DNA of 63,848 nucleotides, from contig JABANN010000132.1 of the NCBI GenBank assembly GCA_013115125.1, positions 1-63,848 of the forward strand. The letters are read 5' to 3'. This DNA comes from Perkinsus olseni. Lineage: Eukaryota; Perkinsozoa; Perkinsida. The notes under the pieces were generated by a model, which was not told the DNA's origin, did not search any database, and worked only from the letters and a program-made list of their open reading frames with translations. Both the position numbers and the translations under genes were made by a program. How positions within the stretch are numbered: position 1 is the first letter of the stretch; every line of letters begins with the position of its first letter. This document shows, piece after piece, positions 48,602 to 58,231 of this stretch.

Positions 48602-50023
48602 ATGCTCCCTGACAGACTGGGTCCGCTGACCAGTGAGATCTGGCGTCTCGTGGCTGGCTACCTCCCAGCTCCTGAAGCCTGTAACCTGGCTATGACATCG
48701 AGAGCTCTATGGCGTCTGATTGACGCTCAATGCGTCTTTTCCTGGCGCGCGACATGTTATTCGCGATACAAAAGAGAAACCTGCCTCGAATACCTCCGCA
48801 GCTGTGGCTGTGAGATAGCCGCTCCCGCTGAGTACCGCATTTGGAAGAGGCTGGCCAGCTGCTGGCGTGGGCGAGAGTCCCTTAAGAAGATCCTTGCCAC
48901 GCCTCCTCAGACACTGACGTTACCTCGATCCACCGACTTCATCACTTATGGTCATGGAGCTGTTTGGTCGGGTGACACGACGACGATCACTCGATGGCCT
49001 ATGGGCCGCAGCACCGCTGGTGACCACCCGCGCTGCACTCGTTTCCTGCGGGTTCCGCGTGCGGTGGTGGCACCGGGCGATGACGCGTTGTTGGCGACGG
49101 CCAATGGAAGGCTAGTTGTGATGGGACCTGGAGGAGAGGTGAAGATGGAGAATGAACTTACCTTCAGTGATCGCCGTGGTGAGGGCTGGAACTATGACCT
49201 GCTTCTAGATAAGGCATCTAACATGGTCTATGCTCTCCACGGTAAGGCGGTTGCTGGCTACCATTTCAATCGTTTCCGAGAGGTGGACTTCCTGTACAAG
49301 TACGATCTGCCCTTGACGGACCCCGATTGTCTTATCGTCAAGATAGATGCCGGTCATTGTGTGCTCTTCCATGACATGCAACAGCGGGTCCTTGTCCACG
49401 ATGCCAAGTCGGGAGAGGTCATTCAAGACGCCAGAATACCATCTCGCAGCATCGAAGCTTTAGATTGCAAGTATCCCTGGTTGGTTATATTGTCTAAAGC
49501 ATTCCTCTACAAGCTTGATCTGTCCAGTCTGAGGCATCTTGGCAGCGAGTCTCTCGTTCCCATGTGGGGTGAAGGGGAGGCTTGGGACGTGTCGCGACGG
49601 TATTTCGGTGGTGTGGCGGTTGACCCGAGGGACTCCGGCCGATTCTTGCTCCTATCCTACGCTATATTCGGAGGTCGGACGTCGGTGATTCTCTCCAGGC
49701 GAACGGGTGCGTCCACGTTGGGACTGATAGCCTCGTACGACCTAGAGGAGGGTATCACTACTAACGGGCTGGAGTACAGGCATGGCGGCTCCATAATAGA
49801 GCTCCTCGTAAATCGAGAAAACACGGATGGCCTCCTAGGTCACGTCTTCGATAGGGTGGTGTGGCTCAATCCAGAGGATCTCTCAACCATCCGTGTCTTT
49901 GAAAACTGTGTCGGATTCTGGCCGACCCCGATTCGAGGTTGTGTGGCGGTGGTGGACCGTGCTGATGACGAAGCCGGTATTATAGTCAAATACTGGGACC
50001 TCACGGACAGCAGTTCAGACTGA
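48602..50023 (+). CDS. F-box-like protein, twin 2
   Basis: Single exon, 473 residues, colinear with the gene at 46632. The F-box-like start is LTSEIWRLVAGYLPAPEACN followed by LAMTSRALWRLIDAQCV. Shared anchors run to the end: ATCYSRY, WKRLASCW, STDFITYGHGAVWSG, VLVHDAKSGEVIQDARIPS, RFLLLSYAIFGGRTSVILSR, EYRHGGS, IVKYWDLT. Identity is moderate although length is conserved, so the copies are old and both are kept intact. The substrate is unknown. Confidence 0.7.
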   Translation: MLPDRLGPLTSEIWRLVAGYLPAPEACNLAMTSRALWRLIDAQCVFSWRATCYSRYKRETCLEYLRSCGCEIAAPAEYRIWKRLASCWRGRESLKKILATPPQTLTLPRSTDFITYGHGAVWSGDTTTITRWPMGRSTAGDHPRCTRFLRVPRAVVAPGDDALLATANGRLVVMGPGGEVKMENELTFSDRRGEGWNYDLLLDKASNMVYALHGKAVAGYHFNRFREVDFLYKYDLPLTDPDCLIVKIDAGHCVLFHDMQQRVLVHDAKSGEVIQDARIPSRSIEALDCKYPWLVILSKAFLYKLDLSSLRHLGSESLVPMWGEGEAWDVSRRYFGGVAVDPRDSGRFLLLSYAIFGGRTSVILSRRTGASTLGLIASYDLEEGITTNGLEYRHGGSIIELLVNRENTDGLLGHVFDRVVWLNPEDLSTIRVFENCVGFWPTPIRGCVAVVDRADDEAGIIVKYWDLTDSSSD

Positions 50024-50528
50024 GGCCTTCTCGATCTGGGCCATTCCTCCGCCTCCCACGAGCCGTGCCTTGTCGGAGCCATTATTTCACCATGTTTGCC
50101 CAGATCTGAACTACTCGAGTTCATGTAGCCTTGTAGCACAGCTGATGAGAGACTCTTGCAGCCATCCGCTGCCCCTTGGCTTTTTTATTTCAATACAGCG
50201 ATTCTTCACCGGGACGAGACTCGAGTTCGTGGGCCGTCGCGTTTGTACCACGGTAGCCCAGAATGGTACAATTCTGGCGTCTTCTAGAAAGGAAATATAT
50301 TCGGTCGCTTCTTTGTGACTCCTCCCGTCGCGTACTCCCGATGCCCCATCCTAACGGCATTGGTTGGGATAATCGCTGATTATCCCAACCAATGTCGTTA
50401 TATCGCCGAGACCGGCGCGTTCTCTGGGAACGCGACTGGTTCGGCTGTACGCCAGCGGAGAACAGAGGTGCAAGCCGTGGGGAGCCGCGCTATCACGATC
50501 GCTCCCGTCCATCTGAGTGTTTTTTATT
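50024..50528. other. Intergenic with a long hairpin
   Basis: About 500 bp upstream of the dehydrogenase, probably including its promoter. Its main feature is the inverted repeat at 50352-50400. Confidence 0.5.
50352..50400. repeat. Inverted repeat, 16-bp perfect stem extended to 22
   Basis: CATTGGTTGGGATAAT at 50358-50373 is followed by a 5-nt loop and its exact reverse complement at 50379-50394. The stem continues outward for 6 more bases with one mismatch. CCAAT boxes lie in both arms. It is about 130 bp before the ATG of the dehydrogenase, so it may be a paired factor-binding site or a small mobile-element remnant. Confidence 0.85.
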
Positions 50529-51729
50529 ATGCACATCAGCAGCACCACCTGCTGTATCGTCACCGGCGGAGCCTCTGGCCTGGGGGAGACCACAGCTCGG
50601 GTCCTGGCAGCGAAAGGCGCCAAGGTTGCGATCTTGGATGTGAACACCGACAAAGGCGAGGCTGTTGCCAAGTCTATCGGTACCCAAGCGTTCCTGGAAT
50701 ACCAATGACTCCTTTCCTTCGACTGGATTTCGGATTGTAGAGGCTTCTGCCGTGTCAGGCGGCCATTTCGTTCATGTTGATCTGCTGAACGAGTCCTCGA
50801 TAGAGAAGGCTGTTGGGGAAGCTGTTAGGCTTCTTGGTAAGTACACGGTCATGCATCGTCTCGTGCCATCCCCAGCCGCATGGCTGCGCAAAATATCTTT
50901 CGTGCTGCGATCGATTCATGAATGTACCACCCACAGTATATTCCATCGTTCGCTCGTCTATCCTTGGTTGAGATTGTTTGCCCGTTCGTGCCTCAGGCGC
51001 TGTTCACGTGGTTGTTAATTCCGGCGGCGCTGGTATTGCCATACAAGTCATCAACCGTGCTGGACAGCCTCACGACATTGAGGTGGGGTGCTCACTCGTA
51101 TGAGACTCCCGATGCTCGCTGCAGGCTTACGCCAAGAACATCAACCTCAATCTGGTCGGGACCTTCTCCGTGTCAGCGAAAGTGGCCGCGGTGATGGCTA
51201 AGCAGGTGGTGCTCTTGATCACACTGCTGGTAGTACATGTCATTACAACAGGTGCCCGTCACCGAAGAGGGCGAGCGAGGAGTAATCATCAACGTCGCGT
51301 CAATTGCCGCCTTCGACGGGCAACAGGGGCAATCGGCGTACTCTTCCAGCAAGGCGGGTGTGGTAAGCACCGCTCAGGCTGAGTGTTTGTGATCTCGGAC
51401 TCAGGTGGGCTTGGCCCTCCCCATGGCTCGAGATCTAGCACCATATGGCATCAGAGTCAACACCATCGCCCCCGGGATCATCAAAAGCCCCATGAGTGAT
51501 CAGATCCTGCCTAAGGTCAGCGAATCACTTCAGTTTACACTGGGAAATGAAATAGCTGAAGTTTTCACTATGACAGGTGCAAAAGCGCCTGTTGAGTACG
51601 CAATGCTTCCCACCGCGTTTCGGTGACTCCAAGGAGTTTGCCAGCCTTGTTGTGCACATGATTGAGAACTCGTACATGAACGCCGAGGTGGTGAGAATGG
51701 ATGCTGGTCAGAGAATGTCCAGGCTCTAG
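50529..51729 (+). CDS. HSD17B10: HSD17B10-type 3-hydroxyacyl-CoA dehydrogenase (SDR)
   Basis: Seven exons join in frame: 50529-50679, 50741-50836, 50997-51082, 51125-51205, 51252-51362, 51405-51515, 51577-51729 (262 residues; human 261). Short-chain dehydrogenase signatures: cofactor site [15 protein letters not shown], Asp after the second strand (VAILDVN) for NAD, catalytic Ser in [16 protein letters not shown] with Tyr and Lys, [20 protein letters not shown]. Ordering and the C-terminal [20 protein letters not shown] match type 2 (HSD17B10), which oxidises 3-hydroxyacyl-CoA in mitochondria and in animals is a subunit of mitochondrial RNase P. The N-terminus ([14 protein letters not shown]) is short, with no obvious targeting peptide. 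Confidence 0.9.
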
Positions 51730-52216
51730 CGCCTCAAGTTTTTTACGAATTTTTTCTTCGAGTTGGACGTTGCGTTGAAAGGAGGAAAGCCATTGAGTGA
51801 CTATGAGTACGGAGGTGAATCGAATTCTCTCCTCGTGTTGCCGGAGCTCCCAAATAGGGTTCACTCGCTCATGGCGTAACATTTGGATGCCTGCTCCTAC
51901 TAGAGTAGTCACAAACTCGACCACCATCGCTCGTGAGACTAAAAGTCGGTATCGGTAAAGTCAGATCTTCCGACAAATCGGAATAGCTTCCCAGAAGTCT
52001 ACCTGAACATCACGATTGTTTCAAGAAAGGCAGGGGGAGGACTTAACTTGGCAGCCTTGCCGAAAGTCAAGAGCTGGAAGTACAATAAGCGAGGCCTCGG
52101 AGAAAGTCGGCAGAATGGTGCAGACAGAAGCGAAGTTCTCAACTCGCAATCGAGTTGGGACTGAGCGGCCCCTGTTCAAGGAGCTATTTCGTGAATGTAG
52201 CCGTCTGGGCTCGACA
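51730..52216. other. Intergenic
   Basis: About 490 bp between the dehydrogenase stop and the stop of the first small secreted peptide gene (convergent). Nothing recognised. Confidence 0.45.
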
Positions 52217-52378
52217 TTATCCAGCACGGGCGCATATGCAGTCATCGTCGAAGCACTGGCAGTACATGCCAGGTCCACAAGTTCTATAGTCCAGCGGGTT
52301 ACAGGCATCAACACCCTGCAAGTTGACATCCTTCAGAGTCACGAATACCAGAGTGAGAGTCCAAGTGAAGAATCGCAT
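52217..52378 (-). CDS. Small secreted six-cysteine peptide 1
   Basis: A 53-residue intact ORF: signal peptide MRFFTWTLTLVFVTL, short linker, then a mature part with cysteines spaced C-x7-C-x5-C-x-C-x4-C-x-C (from CNPLDYRTC to the final CIC). The peptide at 54080 has the same start (MRFFTW-LTL) and exactly the same cysteine spacing, which strongly supports coding. Six cysteines in 24 residues suggest three disulfide bridges. The family is unknown. Confidence 0.72.
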   Translation of the reverse strand: MRFFTWTLTLVFVTLKDVNLQGVDACNPLDYRTCGPGMYCQCFDDDCICARAG

Positions 52379-54079
52379 TTGAGGGGTTAACGTAGAACCT
52401 TACTCAGAGACTCTCCGGCCACCTTTCCATCGCGAGACGATACGTTCACGAGTCCCTCGAGGGTAATCCTAGCCGTAGAGAAATTCAGGGGCACACGAGA
52501 GGCTTGTACATGTTGGCTACGCACGCGTGCAGTCAGAGGCTCGTGCTGCGTCACCAAAGTTGCGGCCCGGGGGAAGCCCTGACCTTCATTTGAAGCTACG
52601 GTCGCGGCCTCACAGAGCTCTGAGCAGCTTCTCAGAGAAGCTTGAATGCACACTTGAGACAAAACCCGAGCCTCGGGCAACCCATTATCTGTTGTGGAAT
52701 GTTTCCCCCAGTAGACACTATCCTCCAAATGCTTGCCTAGGGCTCCCATCGGGGCGCACGCTCTTGCGAATACTGTCCCCAAAAGCTCATCAGATATCAA
52801 CCGTCAATTTTGACACCGATTTGTCTCGGGAGACCTTGGAGAAGTCTTTCAAAAGCAAGCAACTTTTGTTTGATCTCCGTCACAGTTTTCACGCGCCCAA
52901 CTGATGCGAAAACACGGGAACGGCTCCATCCGCAAAACAATGGTGGTATCTAGTCCATACGTAGTTGCTGTGATATCTCGGCCTTGACTCGAGGCCCTCG
53001 AGTACTCTACAATGAAGTCCGTGTGCTTCCGTCGATCGTCAGACATTATGTCCATCACCTAAGAACTCTTTTTTCGGGGGAGACGCTACTTCTGCAAGGG
53101 CGAATACTCCACCCCACTAGGCGCGGGTGGTGAAGGAACGAGCTACGCGGTGGGACACGTTGCTGTGGAAGCCACTTCAATGAAGGGCAGAACGTTCGAC
53201 TACGTTATACGCCAGCACGACGAGGCGATGTGGTACACAACATAACCGTGAGATCGAGCTACTGATTCATTCACTCAGCATGGAGGGAGGTTTACAACTT
53301 CAAACTCAATAACACGAGCGACGTTGAGGCTGATGCTTAGAAGAAGATCAAGTCGTTCAGAAATGAGAGAACGTTGCGGAAACACAGTTGCGGGCACTTC
53401 CTCACAGTAGCACGCCAATCGTCGTATGCCACTCCACTTAGAGCGCGCACGGAGGAGCTCTGATTTAGATTGGAGCCGGGCTGGAAGATCCCCGTCGAGT
53501 TTGCGTGGCAGAAAGGGGCTCATATCATCCCTGATCAAGAAGCTGCTTGAAGAAGGGCCCACAGAGGGCGTCTAATCCTTCTCAAGACACTGCGGGGATC
53601 CGACACTTTCGGTGTAACATTCTTCTCACTGTCGCATGAGTCGCCAGACTGTCGAGTACACTTCTGTCACACCGCTGATAGTATGTCATTGTGCGAGCAC
53701 GATTCCTAAGGCTCAACCAACAGCGTTCAGGAAAGTGTGGGGGGGGGCTTGCTTGCGGGCACCTAAACCCGCAGCATTACTAATTCTTCGCGTTGCTCCG
53801 GTCTCCTCCCGAAGGCTTCCGAGTTAGCCCTTGCTTTCAACTAGGCTTGGCCAACTCAAGGCTCACAGGCAAGAAGAATGACCAAAACGAGACATTATCC
53901 ATTTCCTTCTTAAAATTCATCTGAGAGGCACAGTCGTCGTGCGCATAAGCGAAACCCTCAACCTACCTATCCTCGGGAGAAGCGCCGATTATTAGTTTAT
54001 TCAAAAGGCATATTGTGGGTTGATGAGCGTCCCTCACATACAAGTTGAGATCCTCATCCGGGAAATTGACTTCGCATCA
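52379..54079. other. Unassigned stretch between the two peptide genes
   Basis: About 1.7 kb. Open frames exist, for example 52387-52800 (-), but none shows a domain or a supported splice. I looked for a third copy of the six-cysteine peptide and did not find one. Confidence 0.45.
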
Positions 54080-54232
54080 TCAAATTTTGACACAAGTGCA
54101 CTCGCCGCCCAAGCACTGGCAAATCATCCCGGCCGGACAAGAAGTGTAGTCTTTCGGATCACAGGCACTAGCAGTGTCGATCGTCGCCAGAGTTGTGAAC
54201 AGCAGAGTGAGAGCCCAAGTGAAGAATCGCAT
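54080..54232 (-). CDS. Small secreted six-cysteine peptide 2
   Basis: A 50-residue intact ORF: signal peptide MRFFTWALTLLFTTLATID ending about AS-A, then CDPKDYTSCPAGMICQC and a short tail with two more cysteines. Cysteine spacing is identical to the peptide at 52217, while most other mature residues differ. A longer open frame extends upstream of the ATG, but the match between the two genes starts exactly at this methionine. Leader conserved and mature part variable is the usual pattern of a fast-evolving secreted peptide family. Confidence 0.72.
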   Translation of the reverse strand: MRFFTWALTLLFTTLATIDTASACDPKDYTSCPAGMICQCLGGECTCVKI

Positions 54233-55383
54233 CCAAAGGGTTGATAAGCGCTGAGAACACTCCGAGCGAACACAGCGTTGTTGCGACCATTGGAGGCTCA
54301 TTGCCCATAGCGCGTATGCTGCACGACTTCCACAACAAAGATGTGTCGAAGTCGACCCAAGGCCCGTGCTCGCCGAACGCGCAACCGCCGAGCTCCAACG
54401 TTCATGCAGCTCCACCGAATCTGTGTCTCGTGAGCAAAGGGACGTTCCAATCCATCTCGTAGCTGCCACAGCTGCCTTGTCGCCCGGTGGTCGACTTCTC
54501 TGAGCTTCGCGTCACAAGCTCATGCGGGCTCACAGGCACTCCGTTGAGTTTTGGTACTCTCCAGGTACGGTGATTGATTTGTCATGCAATAGACACCTTC
54601 CTTCGGCCAATCTCTTAGCTGACTGCTGGGCGCACAAGCCCTCCTTATCCAGTACACCGATGTTTTCTTGCCACGTTGAGACACTGCGATCTATGAGAGC
54701 AACCTCACATTGGAGAAGTCCCCCACGGCTGATGAACTTTGCAACGACTCATCACAGTCGGCCCGTGGACAGGCGATACACCCGCCGTTACCACTCCGTG
54801 CGGCACAAGATGGCAACTGCCCGGTACGCACTCAATTGAACCATGCGTAGAAGCAAACCCAATACCCCACTCACGGTCCTCGGTTGACGAGCTTACATGA
54901 TGGACCGAACGTGCCAGCTCCATGATAAAAAGGTTCTGCGCGTTGTTGTCTCACGGAAACATCCTAGAAAATGTGCTCCGATGCTCCAATTGAGTGCCGC
55001 TGGGATTGTGCGCAGCCGACATGAACCGCCGTGTCTCCATCCGCGCTCCACTAACACAGTACTCGAAGTATTCAATGTAAGCAGTATGCTCCGCAATCGT
55101 AAATCACTCCCGTACTTGACTTAGCCTCTAAACACTACCCGCAATTTGGTACTATCCGTCACGGTTCGCTTCCAGACGAGTTGTATCAGCCGCTCGTTGC
55201 CAACAACGGTATCCGCGGTTCAGCGAACTCCTCGACCCCCGCAATCGAGCCCTAGACGAGGTTTTTTCGAGGACACGATGACAGAACTCAACAAAATGAT
55301 ACGAATCCAAACCGGAAGCCTTGTCCAACCCACAAGAGGCTCGCGCCTAATGTGTCCGATACTTAGCTACAACTGTCGCTTAT
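54233..55383. other. Unassigned stretch
   Basis: About 1.15 kb between the peptide gene and the eS31 stop. It holds the upstream region of peptide 2. No exon was recognised. Confidence 0.45.
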
Positions 55384-56074
55384 TTACTCCTCGTCCTCAC
55401 CCTTGATGAGGTAAGTCATGGAGCACTTGCCGCAGTAGTAACGATTGAAGTGGTTGGCCATGAAGACACCAGCACCGCAAGAGGCGTTGGGGCACTGCTT
55501 GCGGAGGCGCTGGACCTTGTTGTCAGCGTCGACCTTGTAGAACTTCAAGGTGGCGAGCTTCACGTTCTTATGCTTATGCTTGTTCTTCTTGGGGGCAGTG
55601 TAGGTCTTCTTCTTGCGCTTCTTGCCACCTCCCAAAAGATCCAAGTTGAGAGCAAGGACGGAATCCTGAAAATACACGAGGTTGAACCATGCATGACGCG
55701 AGGAGCGAAGATTCCCCGACCCCAAGACGTCCTTTCCCTTGGTATTACATCAGTGATTCCGGCATGAGCGAGCATGACCTCGTCCTCGAGAGCGGCACCG
55801 GCGAAGAGAATGCGCTGGTCCTCAACAGGGATGCCTTCAGCGGCCTACGCAACGAAAGAAGACGATGCGATCCTCGACAACCGATGGCAACTCCCGACGC
55901 ATTAGACCAACAACCACCACAGCGAGAACAACCGAGTAGAAGCGAGCTTCCTCAACCGAGGACTGTTAGTCGAAGCAGCATTATCACCTGCACGTGGGCC
56001 TTCACATCAGCGACGGTGGTCGCACCGTTAACGGCAACGGTGTTGCCAGTAAGTGAGCGGACGAAAACTTGCAT
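55384..56074 (-). CDS. RPS27A: Ubiquitin-like (FUBI-type) - ribosomal protein eS31 fusion
   Basis: Three exons join in frame: 56074-55988, 55844-55749, 55665-55384 (154 residues). The C-terminal 80 residues are ribosomal protein eS31 (S27a): [21 protein letters not shown], then [18 protein letters not shown] and YYCGKC, the four-cysteine zinc site. The N-terminal 74 residues form a ubiquitin fold ending LLGG but are not ubiquitin: [49 protein letters not shown]. This resembles FUBI, the partner of eS30 in animals, and lacks most ubiquitin lysines including the K48 position. A protease should cut after the GG to free the ribosomal protein. Confidence 0.92.
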
Positions 56075-56530
56075 GGTTGTCGAGGGCTTCTCTCCGATCC
56101 ATCAAGGGAATCGATCGGACCATAGCGTCTTGGGCAAGCGCTTTTTCCATCAAGATACATGCAAGATGCAGGGACCGTGTCAACTTAGCCAGGGCGAATA
56201 CAGGGAACTCCTTTCCGTTTCCGTTTCCACTCAAAAAGAAGGGAACTCCCACGCAGCTGGTACGGGGATTGAACCGATTGGAGGATGTCAATAGAAACTA
56301 CTTTGCTCGGATTCCTGATTGAGGGTTGGTAGTAGACACCAGCGTCCTTGAACTCTCCGACTTGACGGTTTCTCTTTTCGCCCTCGGGCGAGCGAAATAG
56401 TTGGTCGATTCGCGATTATCGACTGTGAAGCCTGTATGACCTGCAAGGGGAGTAGAATGCTTCATACAAGCACTCTTGCAGTGGTCATGATCCGTGTGAT
56501 CGTCTTCAGTGCACCTTTGTTACCACTTGG
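56075..56530. other. Divergent intergenic region
   Basis: About 450 bp between the eS31 fusion start (-) and the small membrane protein start (+). It probably carries both promoters. No clear box seen. Confidence 0.4.
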
Positions 56531-57123
56531 ATGCCTATCACCTTTAACGTCCTTCTCCTCGTTCCCATAGCCGTGGCTACGATGAGGCTGGTGCGAGAGG
56601 AGGAAGCAGCATGGAGGGCTGATGGGGCTGTTGCTGTTGCTGCTAAGCGAGATGCCATTACAGTAGCTAGCAATGGTAGTGAGGGCGTCAATGACTCGAC
56701 GAGTCCTTTTGAGTACCCCGCCGAGATACCGGTGCCATTTAAGAGACCTCCAGAACAGGTAGAGCTTACTAGACATTCTTAGACCAGCTGTAGTAGTGAC
56801 GGGAATGTAGCATAAGAAGTGTTCATAGTTAGAATCGAACCTGTCATTAGCAAGGCGAGACCACTATTGATTGCCGCGGAGCACGAGCATCATCAGAAAC
56901 TCTTGCTCTTCAGGGCGATAGCTACCTCTCCCGCTTCGTCGAGTGGTGGTCAACACAGAGCCCCCTGAAGGCCAAGAACGGCCCTCTACCCTTCCCTTAC
57001 GACGTCCTCGGCTTGGCTGTCCACGTCCTCATTCCCAAACTCGAGTCGGCCCCGAATCTGTCTTACTGGATTCTCATTGGCGTGTCCGGTCTAGTGCTCT
57101 CCGGGACTTTATTGTACATGTAA
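56531..57123 (+). CDS. Small membrane protein with two hydrophobic ends
   Basis: Two exons, 56531-56758 and 56914-57123, join in frame across a 155-nt intron (145 residues). The start MPITFNVLLLVPIAVATM is a signal peptide or anchor. The middle is acidic to neutral (PFEYPAEIPVPFKRPPEQ). The second exon reads SYLSRFVEWWSTQSPLKAKN, LGLAVHVLIPKL and ends in a transmembrane helix SYWILIGVSGLVLSGTLLYM at the very C-terminus. It is probably an organelle or ER membrane protein. No family recognised. Confidence 0.6.
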
Positions 57124-57825
57124 GAGCCGCTCGGTGATCTTCCTCGGAGGCGGCATTCTTGCTGTCTCAGAGTGGCTAGTTCGTGTGCAAGACGGTCTTT
57201 AACCTCGGATACCGAGCCGTTAGAAGAAGACCAGGAGACCTTGGACACCCAGCCTGAAGGCCCGTAGTAATTGACCTGTACCTTTTGCGCATGCAATGTT
57301 GTTTGCGGTATTTTTTCGTCTACTCGAGGATGTTGTGTATCAGTAAAAAGGGATGTCAATCACAACGAAGGGTCGTTAAGGCCCATCGGCGAGACTCTCG
57401 CCGATGAGCCTGCACAGGAGCGATGATTATATTCCCCGTGCTGCCCCTCTGTTCACTGTTCAGTATTAAATCAGTTCATTATGTATGACCCCTCGACGAG
57501 GGCTCTACTACGGACCCATGATCCCCTAGAGCAGGCGGGGTCCTTCGGCGGCCCATCAATAGCCCAGAGGACTTTCCTCAGGACCAGGGAAGCACAGGCG
57601 GCAGGAGCTGTGGGGTAATATCGGGGAGCGACCACCGACTGTCTTCAGAGCCTTGCCCTCGCAGGGGCCCTTTGGAGCTACTACAGCAGCTAGGAGAGGA
57701 CCCCAGCGGGGCACGGAAGCGGAAATCTAGGATGCGGGTTCGATACCCGGAACCGTAATTTCTGGGATTCTCGATAGGAGTGGTATGAGGTCCCTGTCAG
57801 GGGGTGTTCTGAGGCAAGGTCAGTA
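57124..57825. other. Intergenic
   Basis: About 700 bp. It contains a tRNA-B-box-like word near 57738 that does not fold into a tRNA (see rejected items). Nothing else recognised. Confidence 0.45.
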
Positions 57826-57957
57826 ATGATTCAACGCACCCTCGTCAAGCAAATACAGGCGGAACGTCGAGCACTCAATCTCGAGCGTCGGCGCCAGCGG
57901 GACGCTCAGGCTAGCTTGGCCCGTCAAAGGCTGAGGGAAATCGAAGAGCAAGAGTAG
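57826..57957 (+). CDS. Short basic coiled-coil ORF
   Basis: A 43-residue ORF, MIQRTLVKQIQAERRALNLE continuing with a run of Arg/Gln/Glu to REIEEQE. The composition is that of a continuous charged helix. It may be a complete micro-protein or the last exon of an upstream gene, since the frame is open a little way upstream to a possible acceptor at 57800. No family assigned. Confidence 0.35.
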   Translation: MIQRTLVKQIQAERRALNLERRRQRDAQASLARQRLREIEEQE

Positions 57958-58231
57958 AGGGCCGACGAAGGGGCCTCGTCTCCTCGGTGAAGCTTGTAGT
58001 GTTGCGTTGAGTAGTTGAGGATAATGAACGGAAGTCCCTTGGTTGCCACTATGACAGTCGATAATCGTTTGCAGCTGTTGGGGACCCACAACTCTCCTGT
58101 AGTCAGTCCAGTCTTCGGGGACAGCGGTGACTTATATGTGATGGAAGAATTTAGCTGTGGGGAGATCTTCAGGTAGCCAGGCGGCCGCCGGCGGTAGCAG
58201 GAGGCTCCCATATGAAGGTACATGGGTATTG

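Noticed and set aside
57728-57762. tRNA-like T-arm (GGTTCGATACC)
   Set aside because: The T stem has a mismatch, and no complementary acceptor 5' strand, D arm or anticodon stem lies at the right distance on either strand.
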